In this document: one piece after another, positions 25,086-37,075 of the stretch | Numbering within the stretch: the first letter of the stretch is position 1 | How the letters are laid out: every line of letters starts with the position of its first letter | Source: Lumbricus rubellus | Lineage: Eukaryota; Annelida; Clitellata; Crassiclitellata; Lumbricidae | Length of the DNA stretch: 64,000 bases | Reading direction: 5' to 3' | Assembly (NCBI GenBank): GCA_945859605.1 | Contig: OX243817.1 | Location: 25,585,069 to 25,649,068, forward strand | The notes under the pieces: model-generated | What the model was told of the DNA's origin: nothing | Databases searched by the model: none | Seen by the model: only the letters and a program-made list of their open reading frames with translations | Translations under genes and position numbers: made by a program

Positions 25086-25972
25086 AACCAAAACATCTTG
25101 TGTGTTCTTTGCGAAATCTTATTGAATTCAAATGGCGCGACTGTTCTGATAGATCGTTGGCTATTAACATGAAAGGGTTTTCCGAATTCCAATCCAAAGG
25201 GAAAAGGGATAGGCCTATGTGTTTTTGCGAATTAGTTCGATTATTGGAAAACGATGGCTTCAAAAAACTTCGCCAGATCCACGTGAGAAACGTGCGTGAA
25301 AAACAAACAGCTTTCATGTCAGATATAGAGGATCATGTCACATGTGCTAATCTAATAATAATTTATATTTCAACAACGAAAAGGATCAGACGGATCAAAA
25401 TGTGCAGACTTCAAAAGGCCTCACAACATCTTCATATATCCTTACACAATGTTGGTTGTGGTGTCTTCAGTTGTTCGTTCAGTTCCGTTCACAGTCGGCT
25501 TCGATGATTGGTTGAACGAGAGATAATAATTCAGTTAGCAACTGTATACTCTGAGCTATCAATCAACGTCATTTGAAGTCTTCATTGATCCAGGAACCGC
25601 ACTTCTTCATTCTTCAGATAATCTATTTCTCCAGACTCTATAGCTTCATTCTTCTTTCGCAGCGCAGTCATGCCCGAAATATAAACGTGCTTCCTCTGCC
25701 TGATTAATCCCAATGGACCTCCTTCGACGTCAGCACTCACCATATAACCAACCCACTCGTTTGTCTTTCTTGCGGTTCATGACGATACCTTAAGGACCTG
25801 CATGTGGCATGCACTAAATTTAAGATGTCTCGAACATTGCCTCCTTATGCATCATAAGAGTCTATAGCTCCTATTATACAGGCATACATTGCCACTTGCC
25901 ACGCAGAAACCTTCGAATGTCGCATTCCTGGTGAAAGCAGCAAGATGTCAAGATGTCGTGACCTTTCCATGA
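25086..25972. other. Unassigned stretch
   Basis: The plus-strand frame 25100-25507 (135 codons) and the minus-strand frame 25030-25317 overlap; neither has a recognisable domain. I see no other structure. Confidence 0.4.
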
Positions 25973-27968
25973 ATATCTGTTTCAATGCTAACTCAGTCGG
26001 CGGGACCTGATGGAATTAGTCCTTCTATCGCTAAATTGTCCATGAGTGCCATTGTTGAACCTTTAGCATCAATATTTAATTCCTCTTTTCTATATGGCCA
26101 AGTACCTGCGGAATTGAAGGCTGCCAAAATTACACCAATTTTTAAGTCTGGTAGCAAGAGCCTTATTACCAATTACAGACCTATTTCTATCCTCCCCTTC
26201 TTCTCTAAAATAATGGAAAGACTAATGTATAACAGACTTCTTGCATTTTTGGACAAGTATAATCTTCTTGCCCCTAATCAATATGGATTTAAAAAGAACC
26301 ACTCTACCTTTATGGCCCTTATGGATATTCAAAGTAACATATCGGAGGCTATGAATAATAATTCTTATTCCATTGGGATCTTTTTTGATTTATCGAAAGC
26401 CTTTGATACGGTAGATCACAGTATTCTACTTAAAAAACTGAAAGGTTATGGAATAAGAGGAGTAGCCAATGAATGGTTTTCTGATTATCTAAAGAATAGA
26501 ACTCAGTTTGTATATTTTAACGATTCTTCTTCCTATTCTAGTAATATAACCTGTGGTGTTCCCCAGGGTTCTATTCTTGGTCCCCTTTTGTTCTTGCTTT
26601 ATGTAAATGATTTGTCTAATATATCTTCTTTATTCAAACTAGTGTTATTTGCTGATGACACTAATGCCTTCCTTAACGATAAATCTATCACGGATCTATT
26701 TTGCAGGGCTAACAGTGAACTCCAACTAATATCACTCTGGTTTAGAACTAACAAGCTGTCCCTTAATCTGACTAAAACTAACTATATTGTTTTCTATGCT
26801 ATGCGTAAAACACCCCCACCGGATAATTTACATATTGCCATTGATGGTATATCCATTAACCAGGTGACCTCAACCAAGTTTTTAGGCACTATTATTGATT
26901 CTCATTTGAATTGGAAAGAACATATTTCACAGATTGCCAAAAAAGTAGCTAAGAACATAGGTATACTACGAAGAATACGCCATAACTTGCCTTCGAATAT
27001 CCTCACTAACCTCTATTATACGCTTGTCTATCCGTATTTTTCATACTGTAATATCTCTTGGGGTGTTAACTATTCTCAAACTCTCCAATGCTTGGTTGTA
27101 CTTCAGAAATTGGCCATAAGAACAGTCTACCATATACATTGGAGACTTAGTACCAAGGACACCTTCAAAATTAACCGTATATTAACTATATTGGGCATCA
27201 ATAGGCTCCAAATTGGCCTCTTTATGTATCGGTACCACAATAATTTGTTACCACCTTGTTTTAATAATTATTTTAAATTGGCGTCCTCTGTGCATCAACA
27301 TTACACTAGACAAGCAGCTGATTACCGACCTGATTTTGCTAGAATCAATCCGAAGCTATTTTCCATTAAATGCCAGGGCCCAATCACATGGAACTCCTTA
27401 CCACTAGATATAACCTCCCTTCCAACTTTGAGCAGGTTTAAGAGAGCTCTTAAGTTATATCTACCTGAAGAATGATCATTGAACTGTATTAACCTGAGAT
27501 CTTTCTTTTAAAGTATTCTGGTGCATGATCTGACCTGCAGAGTATCATACAGTGTTTCCCTTTGCCACAGCTGTTCTGACCTTTGTTTGCTAATATGATC
27601 ACTTCAGTTTGGAAATCTCAAGCTTGTTTTTCTTTTTATTTCTTAACTGACTAGCAGTACCCATATGTTTGCACTGAGATAATTAGTTAAGCTATATGTA
27701 TTGAATCTGTTTACAATGTCTGACCTGCCATTCCACCAATGATTGATACTGGGGTTCCTCTGATAGCGGGACTTGTCCCTTTGGGGTTCCCCTTTAAGTG
27801 CTCAACCGTATGCGATCCTTTGCTTTATAATGTACTGTTTATTCTTATGATACGCTGTTTATTCTTTCTGTTATGTTAATCATTAATGTTAATGCTATTA
27901 TTCTGTTTTGTTTTGTCTTGATCAATGTGCAACGGTTGTTGCCTTAATAAATGGTATTTGATTTGAAT
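25973..27968 (+). mobile_element. 5'-truncated LINE (CR1/L2-like)
   Basis: The copy starts abruptly at the N-terminal edge of the reverse transcriptase domain (SAGPDGISPSI) without endonuclease, the usual result of incomplete target-primed reverse transcription. The frame is open to 27475. About 490 bp of 3' UTR follow, with a GGGACTTGTCCC hairpin near 27769 and an ATTTGATTTG end near 27955-27968. Clade placement between CR1, L2 and Jockey is uncertain. Confidence 0.88.
25985..27475 (+). pseudogene. LINE reverse transcriptase, 5'-truncated but open
   Basis: A 496-codon frame. Motifs in order: NYRPISILPFFSKIMERL (residues about 60-78), QYGFKKNHST, the motif-A aspartate in FFDLSKAFDTVDH, GVPQGSILGPLLFLLYVNDL, the catalytic FADD at residues 222-225 (26648-26659), then NKTKFLG-type thumb sequence and the C-terminal WNSLPLDITS..FKRALKLYL. 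All catalytic aspartates are present and there is no internal stop, so the copy is recent. It lacks the AP-type endonuclease and a genuine start, hence the pseudogene call. Confidence 0.9.
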
Positions 27969-29178
27969 GCTATTCCATATGGGCCTATATAATAGATATA
28001 TATATATATATATATAGCTCATTTGCTAATCAGTAGTACATAGGTGTGTATGTATATATATATAATTATATATATTTCTCCATATATATATATATATAAA
28101 TTATATATATATGTCTTTAGGTCGAAAATGCTCGGTGTTCTCGGTCATTTGTTGTAGAAATGTGTCGTCTGCTACAACCGATTTACTCCTTTAACTTGAT
28201 ATCACGTGCATAATTATGCCTATTATATCAGTACGAGAATTGCAGAAAGATAACTAGGCTATTTGAACTTGGACTGTACAATGAAGACTTTACTATGACG
28301 TCCTAAGAAATACGTGAGGCGATTGAACCTCACAATCCTCCCTCCGGGAGGAGGGAGGATTGTGATTATGAACATGAGTCTCTATTTTTTTAGTTTGACA
28401 ATTTATGTGGCACATTAATATTGCCATTTAGGCCTACAACATAGATGTTTTCAGTCTCTGAGTCTCATACATGTATGAATAATCGAATCGCATGCTGAAA
28501 TGATAATTATAGACTACATGTATCGTACACTTACAGCTTTCACTGAAGACTGGTTCTGATTTAAACTAAATTAATGGATTAATTTCCGAAATGTAAATTT
28601 TGTTAATCGATCAAATTCTAAGTCAGTTATTACATTCTATATATTAAAAAATTCAATCATTACACATGCCGCAGGTGCAAATGATACGTCGAAGATACAT
28701 CTAAACAACGGTGAGTGAACTGCAGTTTATTGCAGTGAACAATTCTGAATATGGTCAATTTTGTCGTGATCTTCGACTTCCTTTTCATCAGCATTTGCAA
28801 TAAATGGGAAATAATGATCTCCTAAGTTTCTGCTCAAACGATTCACATCAGACTATCACTGTTCGCCAAATTGTTTACGCCGTTTTCACCTATAATAGGA
28901 ATCAGTAGGAGAACTGATTGCAGGTCAGAGGTGTTTGGACTTGGAATATCTCTCAGCGTTTCTCTCATGTTTACATGACAGTTTAGCATTTGAGGATTCT
29001 TCTGTCTTCTTTCGCTTCAGGCACGGATAAATCCCACTTTGGCGAGGGGTCAGCCACTCGGATCCTTCTCTACCACTTGTCTCTGTCTCCAGTATCTTCC
29101 CTCTTCAGTTTGAGCGCTTTAGGTCTTGTTTCATCGCGTCCGTACATCTTTTCTTCTGTCGTCCCCGGCTGCGTCGAC
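27969..29178. other. AT-rich stretch with a GC-rich hairpin
   Basis: TA microsatellites occupy about 27987-28115. A hairpin lies at 28331-28364: arms CACAATCCTCCCTCC and GGAGGGAGGATTGTG around a 4-nt loop. I see no gene; the frame at 28990-29280 runs into the transposon that follows. Confidence 0.5.
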
Positions 29179-29186
29179 CATATACC

Positions 29187-29536
29187 CATGGGCGCCCGCA
29201 GAAATGTTTGCAGGAGGGGCAAAACAAGATGGTCAAATAAAGAAAAACTGTTGCAAAAGGTCGAAAAATTTAAAGCATGAAATTAAGAACATGCATGAGT
29301 ATTTTTCACACAGGTTTCTTGATGCAAATTTCTCAGTTTCCCTTTTTAAAATTTCTAATATGAATTGTTCCTTTAGCGCAAAGAAATTTTTTAAAAAGTA
29401 TTAGTTAAAAGTAGGTTTTTAAATTCTCTAATGTGAAGAAATTTGTTATAAACCACAAAAGTAGTAGTGAAAAAAATAGGTTTCAATTTTCCAGGGGGCA
29501 AGTGCCCCCTCTTGCCCCTATGTGCGGGCGCCCATG
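29187..29536. mobile_element. hAT MITE with CATGGGCGCCCGCA ends
   Basis: Inverted ends CATGGGCGCCCGCA, 350 bp, flanked by perfect 8-bp duplications CATATACC (29179-29186 and 29537-29544). Next to the ends are the words GGAGGGGC and GCCCCCTCTTGCCCC. The interior is AT-rich with no coding capacity. Confidence 0.93.
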
Positions 29537-29544
29537 CATATACC

Positions 29545-29643
29545 TCCGCTTGCATTATACTTTTGACTCAACTATCATCCTCTTTTCTCATCAAATTATG
29601 ACCAGTGACCACCCCACATCAGTCTGCTCTCTCTCTGTCTGTC

Positions 29644-29692
<49 letters not shown>

Positions 29693-30791
29693 GTCTGTCT
29701 CTCTCTCTCTCTATTGTAGGCTACCTTTGTTTGAGTTTATCACACTAAATTTGTTGTTTTTGACATTCAGTTATGAACATGAGTTTTTATTTATTTTAGT
29801 TTGTAGTCATGGCTTGCCATGGACCATGGTAAAGTTCAGCATGAAATATGTAAATTCGTGGGGCGCATAATGAGGAACATACATTATAGGCCTATATAGT
29901 TTGACTTGTCTGTTTGTGAAGGAGTTTCTGTATTTTTGGTCTTTTTTACTAGTCTTCGTACAATTTATCTGGCCTGGATGGTGCGAAAATACATATAAAT
30001 CAAATGTAGGAATATTAATCAGAGTCCCTGTCTGCTGCTCAGTGCTGCTGCTTCTACGACGGTCCAAGCAATACATCATCAGCTCCCTCATGCAGGTCGG
30101 CATCGAACCTGTAAACAGCGCAATGTCATCGGGCACACCGCAGATCTGCGTCCTATTTGGCGTCCACCGTCTTAAACACCCCGAACCTTCATCGTTAGGA
30201 ATACCATCTCCGACGTAATGAATGATGTTAAATGATGACAGAAAAAAATTGTTCGGGTTTCAAACTCGTAGATATTTTGAAAATCGATAGCAATATCATT
30301 CACAATATTAATAACAATATTAATAATATTTTAGGCCATATTAATGGTACTGATTATAATTGTATGTTATTAATCAATTTTGATTCACTTAATTAATATA
30401 ATCGTTAATCACAATATTATTCATTACAGTTCTCTCCAAATATGTTTGACTGCATGTTTTACACGGTCCTTTGTGTTGCGACTCTGATCGTGCATTGGTA
30501 GAGAGCCAACAATTTAGTAGCCCACATGTTGTTACTCGCTCGCGCAGGGCTGAGTAGGGGAGCGAGTTTTTGTGCAGGCCTATAGGGTCTTTTATGTGTC
30601 GCATTCGTATCGCTGCATACATTGTGTATAGTTATTGTGTATAAGCTTAGTTCTAATCTAATAGACCCATCTCAATAAAGTATCGCCGTCCATCCTTCAT
30701 CATAATTTTATCGTGCAACGTGGCTATACATGTAGGATTAATGACTACAGTAGGCAACTATAGTAGGCCTTATAACATTATAATTATTCAG
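29545..30791. other. Non-coding stretch with a CTGT run
   Basis: A (CTGT)n/(CT)n run occupies 29632-29712. The overlapping frames at 29807-30136 and 29901-30218 show no domain. I see no gene. Confidence 0.45.
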
Positions 30792-31006
30792 TGGCGGGAC
30801 CAGCTATAGCCTACGCAATTTAAGCTGTTTACGTCAGTGTCATGGAGGCTATTCTGCAGACCGAAGAGATTAAATGCAGAGAAGATATTAAAAATTCAAA
30901 GGAAATTTTAAAAGGTCATATAAGGCAGTTCAAGAGTAAAATGGCAGGTGAAATGACCAGCCGTGACCTATGGTGACCTATGGGGACGCCGGCGACATCG
31001 CCACTG
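30792..31006. mobile_element. Possible MITE with CAGTGGCG ends
   Basis: The segment starts CAGTGGCGGGACC and its far end, read inward, is CAGTGGCGATGTCG. I find no matching 8-bp target duplication. A 44-codon frame from 30841 (Lys/Glu-rich) lies inside without recognisable domains. The GGTGACCTATGG word is tandemly repeated near 30964-30982. Confidence 0.4.
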
Positions 31007-31593
31007 ACTATACAATATTCCCAGTCAGAAGTTGAATCGGTGAATCTGTTATTTCAATATTTTTATGAAAACAAAGCTGAAAAAAGACTTATGGAAGTAG
31101 CTAGGAATCTACGCAATAGCAATACAATGAACAATCACATTATCTGTGGTTCTCCGGTGCTTTTCGCAGCGCACTATAACCAAATAATTCTCGTTAATCT
31201 AATCAGTTTGCCGATCAATTTACCGCTTGCATCGACATTTGCTAGGCGAGCAAACAAGGGGAGTGATCGCTTGATCGCCTCAAATGGGAAGTATAGCCAA
31301 AATAGTATGGCGAGAGAAGACGACCCTATATCGGACCATATTCTTAATACGAAACTGTCGTGATAGTACACCGACCATACTGAATCTGGGGTTACCATGG
31401 GTGCGTTTAGTGCGCACGAAACAGACAATGATCGTATAGTAGCCTAATTATTATTACACGAAGAACAGTATAAGTTTCAGCATCGCACCTTTGAGGATCA
31501 TTGTCACCTGCTAAAGTACGACGATGTAGTTTCGTGTTTGCTGCTGTTGAGGTTGTCGCCTGTCATTCGCTGAACATTGAAAGACATCGACAC
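31007..31593. other. Unassigned stretch
   Basis: The 127-codon plus-strand frame at 30980-31363 (EVARNLRNSNTMNNHIICG..) has mixed composition but no family I can name, no splice context and no neighbour of related kind. I leave it unassigned. Confidence 0.35.
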
Positions 31594-32640
31594 TTGATTA
31601 ATTAAAAATTGATCAAATGTGAAAACGGATACAACTGTAGTAAGAAATAATTCACGTGTAGTCTACCTGAGTGCAAACAGCCAAGTCTATCTCGCTTTAT
31701 CTGTATCTAAGCCTCTGTCGTTATACTTCTGCGTCTCTGTCTCTCTGTATGTGTCTGTGTCTGTCTCTGACTCTGTTTTCTCTGTCTCTGTATCTGTATG
31801 TCTCTCCCTCTGTCTGCGTGTGTGTGTGTGTGGGGGGGGGGGGGTGTTGTGTGTTCCATCGATCCATCAAAACCTTTCAACGAGAAACTCAACACAGAGA
31901 AAAGGGATGAAAATAGAAGGTGACAATTATTATACGCAAAGGTGTGATGCTGAAACTCATGTTGTCCATACATCGTATACGCGAGCGGTGTCTGTTTCCT
32001 GCGCATAAACACGCAACCGAGTTTTGGTGAATTTCGATCATGCAAACACTCCGTAAATGCCTACTGTCTCCTCTCTTGAATAGATTGCACCAATTCAATC
32101 CTCGTTGCCTCCCTAAGGTTCGTCTACCTTCTATATACTGTATGTACTTAATTATCGAAACTCGACGCAAATAATTAAAAATTGATCAATGTGAAAATGG
32201 ATACGACTGTAATCATAGTCGTACCTGAGTGCAAATAGTCAAGTCTATATGTCTATCGAGTTCTTTGTATCTATATAATGCCTCTGTCGTTGTATATCTC
32301 TGCTTCATCGTCTCTGTCTGTATATGTCTGTCTGTTCGTCTGTCTGTCTGTCTTTCTGTCTGTCTCCCTGTCCGTGCATTCCACCAACGAGAGACTCGAA
32401 ACTGCATGAGAAATGATAAAAATGGTTTCAGATGTCTCGTGAATTTAGATCGTACAATCGATACCTGCTATAGAATAGAGTACTGTAATTCACTCCTCGT
32501 TGGCCCATCTAAGGTTCGTCTATCTTCTTTAGCCTACTGTCAATATGCATAATACTTAATTAATGGGGCTGCAATCTTCCGCCTAAGGTTCGCCTATCTT
32601 GAATCTTCTCTATACTGTGTAGTGTGTACTTAATTAATGG
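31594..32640 (+). repeat. Diverged tandem duplication of about 578 bp containing LINE pieces
   Basis: The block from 31594 (AATTAAAAATTGATCAAATG) is repeated from about 32172 (AATTAAAAATTGATCAATG). Each carries CTGAGTGCAAA, then TCAAGTCTAT, CCTCTGTCGTT and a TCTG-rich run. Both continue to AAGGTTCGTCTA and TACTTAATTA, and a third partial copy of that end lies at 32583-32640. The phrase YCNSLLVGPSKVRLSSL near 32484-32532 resembles the conserved YCNSLL.G...K region of CR1/L2-type LINE ORF2, so the unit includes LINE-derived sequence. Confidence 0.65.
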
Positions 32641-32739
32641 TGCTGCAATTCTCCGCGATTCTTCCACATCTCTACAATCATTGCTGAGCAACTTCACTGA
32701 CAAGTGGCAACCCCTCTATGCGAGATAACAATAATTTTA

Positions 32740-33095
32740 TTCAAAGTTCGCTTTGGTCCTCAAGTTTCGACTGGGTAGAGAAGTATCTTTGCGATCTCAT
32801 TCTTCGTCCTATCTCTGCATGCACTTCGCTGCCTTCTTGACATCCTCTGATCGGCTTGATGACCTTTTTGGTCTCCACGTCACGATTGGCATGTCTCAAT
32901 AATCCAGATCCTCTCCCTAGAATCTACTTTCCATATCAGTCCGTTCCGCTATCATCGTGTCTGCTAGTCTCTCCTCATCTTTCTATCGCCTCAAGTGTGA
33001 CTTTTCTCTCGTGGTCGCACGCGCTGGGAGCGCTTCTGAAAGGCTCTTGCTGCGAGAAGCGCTTTATAACCGGCCATATGCAATACAATGCAATC
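32740..33095 (+). mobile_element. Decayed LINE 3' end, second family
   Basis: The 3' part reads CGCGCTGGGAGCGCTTCTGA, then AAGGCTCTTGCTGCGAGAAG, then CGCTTTATAA and (CAATA/CAATG) units. This matches 62885-63045 closely and the LINE at 24815-25085 in overall layout (TGGG-AGCGCCTCTGA just at the end of the ORF). The coding part is broken. Confidence 0.6.
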
Positions 33096-33184
33096 GGTTA
33101 GAGTCGAATCCTAGGCTCAGTGGTTAGGAGTCTATACTCGTCATCTACTTTGCCACGAAGGTATCCTAATAATCCTTTTTTATT

Positions 33185-33425
33185 ATACCAAACCGTTTCC
33201 AAAAGTATTCCTTAAATGCGTGGTGTGTTGCTGTTGTTAAAAGATGGTGTTGTCGAAGTTCAAAGGAAATAACAGCAGGCACGTAACAATAATTGAACAA
33301 CAGTTATGCAACAAGTTGACGACAGCATTCTTGCAACTGCAGACAACAGCAATAATAGCATTTGGACAGAAGCTTTCTCACAGCTGCAGGACAACAGCAT
33401 TAAACAACAGAGCAAAAGCATCAAT
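33185..33425 (+). repeat. Dispersed repeat family E, copy 1
   Basis: Shares long stretches with 45488-45815: AAACCGTTTCC, GTGTTGTCGAAGTTCAAAGG, GCACGTAACAATAAT, ACAGTTATGC and TTTGGACAGAAGCTTTCTCA. The role is unknown. Between them the second copy has acquired a (CAA)n expansion. The Gln/Asn-rich frames across both copies are probably artefacts. Confidence 0.7.
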
Positions 33426-33505
33426 CTAAAGACCAGAGACAACATTCCTGCAGATGAACAACGTCTATCTCACAACTTGACAACTGCTGTTAGAACCAAA
33501 GGAGT

Positions 33506-33704
33506 GGGGCGCGGTGGTGTAGTGGTGGGTTCGCTGCTTTGGAGGTGGAGGGTTCCAGGCTCGATTACAACTCAAGTCGCCACCTATAGGTACCTTGAGC
33601 AAGACCTTCAATCGCAATTGTTCGCAATTGTGCGCTTCGGCGTGAAATCCCGATGCAGTGTCCGCGCTGCAGTCGGGAGCGCCTCTGAGTAGCGAGCTTG
33701 AAAA
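33506..33704 (+). repeat. tRNA-derived SINE, family A, copy 3
   Basis: Starts GGGGCGCGGTGGTGTAGTGG with a B-box-like TCCAGGCTCGATTAC. It ends with GATGCAGTGTCCGCGCTGCA, then GTCGGGAGCGCCTCTGAGTA. It is slightly 3'-truncated relative to the copy at 594. A second tRNA-like B box (GCGGGTTCAATTCCTGCC) follows at about 33807 and may be another SINE head. Confidence 0.85.
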
Positions 33705-35145
33705 ATTCAATTAATAGAAATAAACAATGGAACAACAGCTGTAGTGTTAAATGTCTTGACAATTACAAATTATTCACGAGTTACTGACCCAGACGCAGAG
33801 GTCGCGGGTTCAATTCCTGCCAGGACAGAAATTTGCTTTGCTAATTCTTATCCACTTGCGTCACTAACCAAATCAGCCGCAGTGAGTACATTGACTGCAT
33901 GGACACCGTTTGTGGGAAGATGGGTCGGCAAGGGAGACGTCTATACTCATACCCGCACTCGTATTGCATTGCATTGTGTATATAAATTTTATAATTCATA
34001 TGCCCAGGTCAAGTAAATTGAAGTCGATAACATTTAATGGCTTCCACCATGACCATGGATTGTTTAAGGGTTTGCTCTTCTTCCTCTTCTTGCTCTTCTT
34101 ATTCATCTTCTTGACATGGAGGTCACAGATAAACTACGTATGCCAATCTGCCGCCACGTCCTACTGCGCATGCGCTGTGTGTGTATGTGTTTCTGTGTGT
34201 GTGTGTGTGTTTGTGTGTGTGTGTGCTTGTGTTTGTGTTTCTGTGTGTGTGTGAGTGTGTTTGTGTGTGTGTGTGCTTGTGCTTGTGTTTCTGTCTGTGC
34301 CATTGTGTCATTGTGTCGTTGTGTGTACATGTGTGTGGGTTTACTCGTTGTGAGAATAGATTACATTATCGACCGCATCAAATTTGAACGGAGCGATTTA
34401 ATTACGCGACAAATGAATAGATCGTTAGTCTTGAAGTCGAGATGATGTGACAATATACCACGCGGCAGCGGCAGATGTCAAGCAGGCATCATGGTAGGCT
34501 GCTGAGGCTGCTGAGGCTGCTGCTGCTGCTGCTATAGCATCTTCTTGTAATTAGATGTCATTTGCATATGCAATGTTATGCATGTATACATGGACCATAC
34601 ATACATGTACATAGCAGGCTTCTGCTCTTAACAACAGAAAGAAATCCATGTGCAATAAACTTACTGTTCAGTCGGGAAATTCGTTCGGTGTATTAAATAA
34701 AGGCGCTTCATAAATGCACAGTGATATAAATATAAATATAAACCTATGCCTTCTCACTTTTATATGCAACGGTGAAATATGTGTGTGCATAAATAAATTT
34801 TTAATTTTTATACTATGTTATAGGCCCTACACCTGCGCATTGATATATCATATAACTAATATGTGCGAATGCGTGCATGGCCATGGGTGTGTGCCTGCGT
34901 GAGTGCATGGGTGGGTGCGTGCATGTGTACGTGCGTGCGTGCATTTGTGCGTGTGTGCGTGCATGTGCTAATATGTCCTAACTCCTCGGCAGCGTGATTA
35001 TATTCAGAGCCGTTGCCTTTTGGCCTGAAACTTAGAAGATGAAGAACGAGAAACCTTTTTATGCATCTAAATACATGTATACTCGATAGTGAGCTGTGCG
35101 CATGATGTACAGGAACAGTTTCAGGTCGCAAATCACATTGCTGTT
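33705..35145. other. Non-coding stretch with GT repeats
   Basis: (GT)n with GTTT interruptions occupies 34172-34335, and GTGC/GTGT words fill 34862-34970. A short GCT run lies at 34500-34535. I see no gene. Confidence 0.5.
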
Positions 35146-35158
35146 TGGTGCGATGATA

Positions 35159-35210
<52 letters not shown>

Positions 35211-35274
35211 CGACGATGACGATGATGATGATGATGATGATGATGATGACGATGACGATGATGATGATGATGAT
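35146..35274. repeat. (GAT)n tail of a SINE-B copy
   Basis: About 43 triplets, mostly GAT with several GAC, directly joined to the SINE at 35275. Unlike the tract at 10668 it is interrupted. Confidence 0.9.
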
Positions 35275-35512
35275 GCCCGAAAACAGGTCCATTGACTTTT
35301 TATGTCCCTGGAAGTGAGATGAGTGAGGAGGTGGTTTCCCGCGTTGCCTTCCTCACAGACAATAATATAAGTGAGTAACTTGTCCAAGGACCAAGGTGGC
35401 TGCGCATAGTGCGCAGTGGCTTGACGTACATGTAGGCTTAAGTTTGAATCCGCGACCTGTCGGTTATAAGGCACAAAACCGCTGCCACTCAACAACCGTG
35501 TCCCACGTCTGG
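35275..35512 (-). repeat. tRNA-derived SINE, family B, copy 2
   Basis: On the minus strand it starts GTGGGACACGGTTGTTGAGT, has the B-box-like GGTCGCGGATTCAAACTT, and ends GACATAAAAAGTCAATGGAC then CTGTTTTCGGGC before (ATC)n. The 3' half matches the copy at 11634 (TGGGGA..GGCAACG..GGAAACCAC..CTCACTCATCTCA). The tRNA-like head differs from that copy, so this is a subfamily with a different head. Confidence 0.82.
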
Positions 35513-36463
35513 TGTAATACAGTGTTTCAATTATTCATTTATCATGAACTATATGCCACTCGAAACTACTACGTATAGCCTAGTTGTTTACTATGATTTA
35601 TTATTGAATTTGACTTGCATATTTCGATTTTTGTCTGTGATTGTACACGCTGTAATTATTCTGCTCTCATTAAATGCTCCCGCAGACCGCAGTGCACTCG
35701 CATGCATGCGGTTCAATAAAGTGCATACCTACTTACTACTTACTACTTCCTTACTTTTACAAAATTTAATGTCGCGCTGTAGGCTACGTCGAGAATATGT
35801 TGCGAAAGTCTGATCCAACTTAGCTTAAGAAACAATGTCGACTTATCTCCAGATGTAAACACCATAATTATGGCATACATGCATACAGGTTATATTGGGA
35901 GTCTGTCTGATAAATCTGTTCTGTTGTATTATTGTATATGTAGGCTGTGCCTTCTCGGCCCTTTCGTGTAAAGGTGCTGAGCTATTCCTGGCGTTGTGGT
36001 CTGCACATTGTGCCTATCAGCATAAGCGTTTTTGCGATCTTCTGAAATCAGAAAGTTCTGTTCGGCATTCGGAAAATCCCAAGAAACTCTGTCGTGGACA
36101 TTGGAACATATTCAAACAGATGCTGTTCAAATGCTGTTCATATGCTGTTCAAATGCTGTTCAAATCGGCGTATTCAGGAATAATACGATAAAGTCGATAC
36201 ATTCCCATAGGATCAGCGTATTATGGCATCATTCCACAGCTGTAGTGTTACGAAAGAGAACCGCGCCATGAGGGACTTTGCTTTCGGTCCGAAATAGATA
36301 TTGGGGGAGCTATCGCGGTTCGTGCGTGGAATAGGCTATATATCTGCAGTTAGAAGAACTGAACATCGTAAAAGTATAGAATGATAGTCAACCATGGAAG
36401 CGAGGGCTTCCTTATTTCTCATATACATGTATACTCAAAATGATCTTGACTCCAATATTCTTT
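35513..36463. other. Unassigned stretch
   Basis: The words ATGCTGTTCAA are tandemly repeated at 36119-36165 (four copies). The frames at 35895-36191 and 36032-36271 overlap and lack domains. I see no gene. Confidence 0.4.
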
Positions 36464-36471
36464 ATATTTAG

Positions 36472-37067
36472 CAGTGTTGTTGAAAGTATCGGGCAAATGT
36501 ACTTAAGTAAAAGTAAAAGTAAAATGGATTTTAATTACTTAAGTAAAAGTAAAAGTACTCATCACAAATTTTACTTAAGTAAAAGTAAAAAGTAGCCCCT
36601 TCAAATTATACTTTTTAAGTAAAAAGTAAAAGTACCGAGTCTTTCTATAAGCTTAACTCAATCGATTATTAACTTTCAAAAATGATAAATTCTCGAAATG
36701 GCACTTATCGTTGAGTCTAGTACGCACGCTTCCGATTTATTGTTAGCAATGCACAGCTGAAGAGAGTCGTTCGGCAGTGCATCCAGCGTGCACCACCCAT
36801 CGACAATCTATTTTTAGGCATGCAAATTTGAATAAGCTGTCTTAACTTAGCGAAACGAAGTGTTAATTAGCGCTTTGAAGTAACGAACATTGTAACGAGT
36901 TTCGCATAAATTGTAACGAAGTAAAAGTACTGAAATATGGGTAAAATGTTACTTCGTTGAAAGTAAAAGTATTTTATTTTTTCGATACTTCGTTACATGT
37001 GAAAGTACTCAAACATTTACTTAAGTACAGTAACGCGTTACTTTTACTTCGTTACTGTACAACACTG
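36472..37067. mobile_element. hAT MITE with AAGTAAAAGTA-rich ends
   Basis: The 596-bp element begins CAGTGTTGT and ends ACAACACTG, flanked by perfect 8-bp duplications ATATTTAG (36464-36471 and 37068-37075). Subterminal regions are packed with ACTTAAGTAAAAGTA and GTAACGAAGTAAAAG words, which are likely transposase-binding repeats. There is no coding sequence. Confidence 0.94.
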
Positions 37068-37075
37068 ATATTTAG

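Noticed and set aside
25100..25507. 135-codon plus-strand open frame of mixed composition
   Set aside because: It overlaps an open minus-strand frame, lies between two LINE fragments, and shows no family motif or splice context.
30841..30975. 44-codon Lys/Glu-rich frame
   Set aside because: It is short, lies inside a putative MITE, and has no recognised domain or transcription context.
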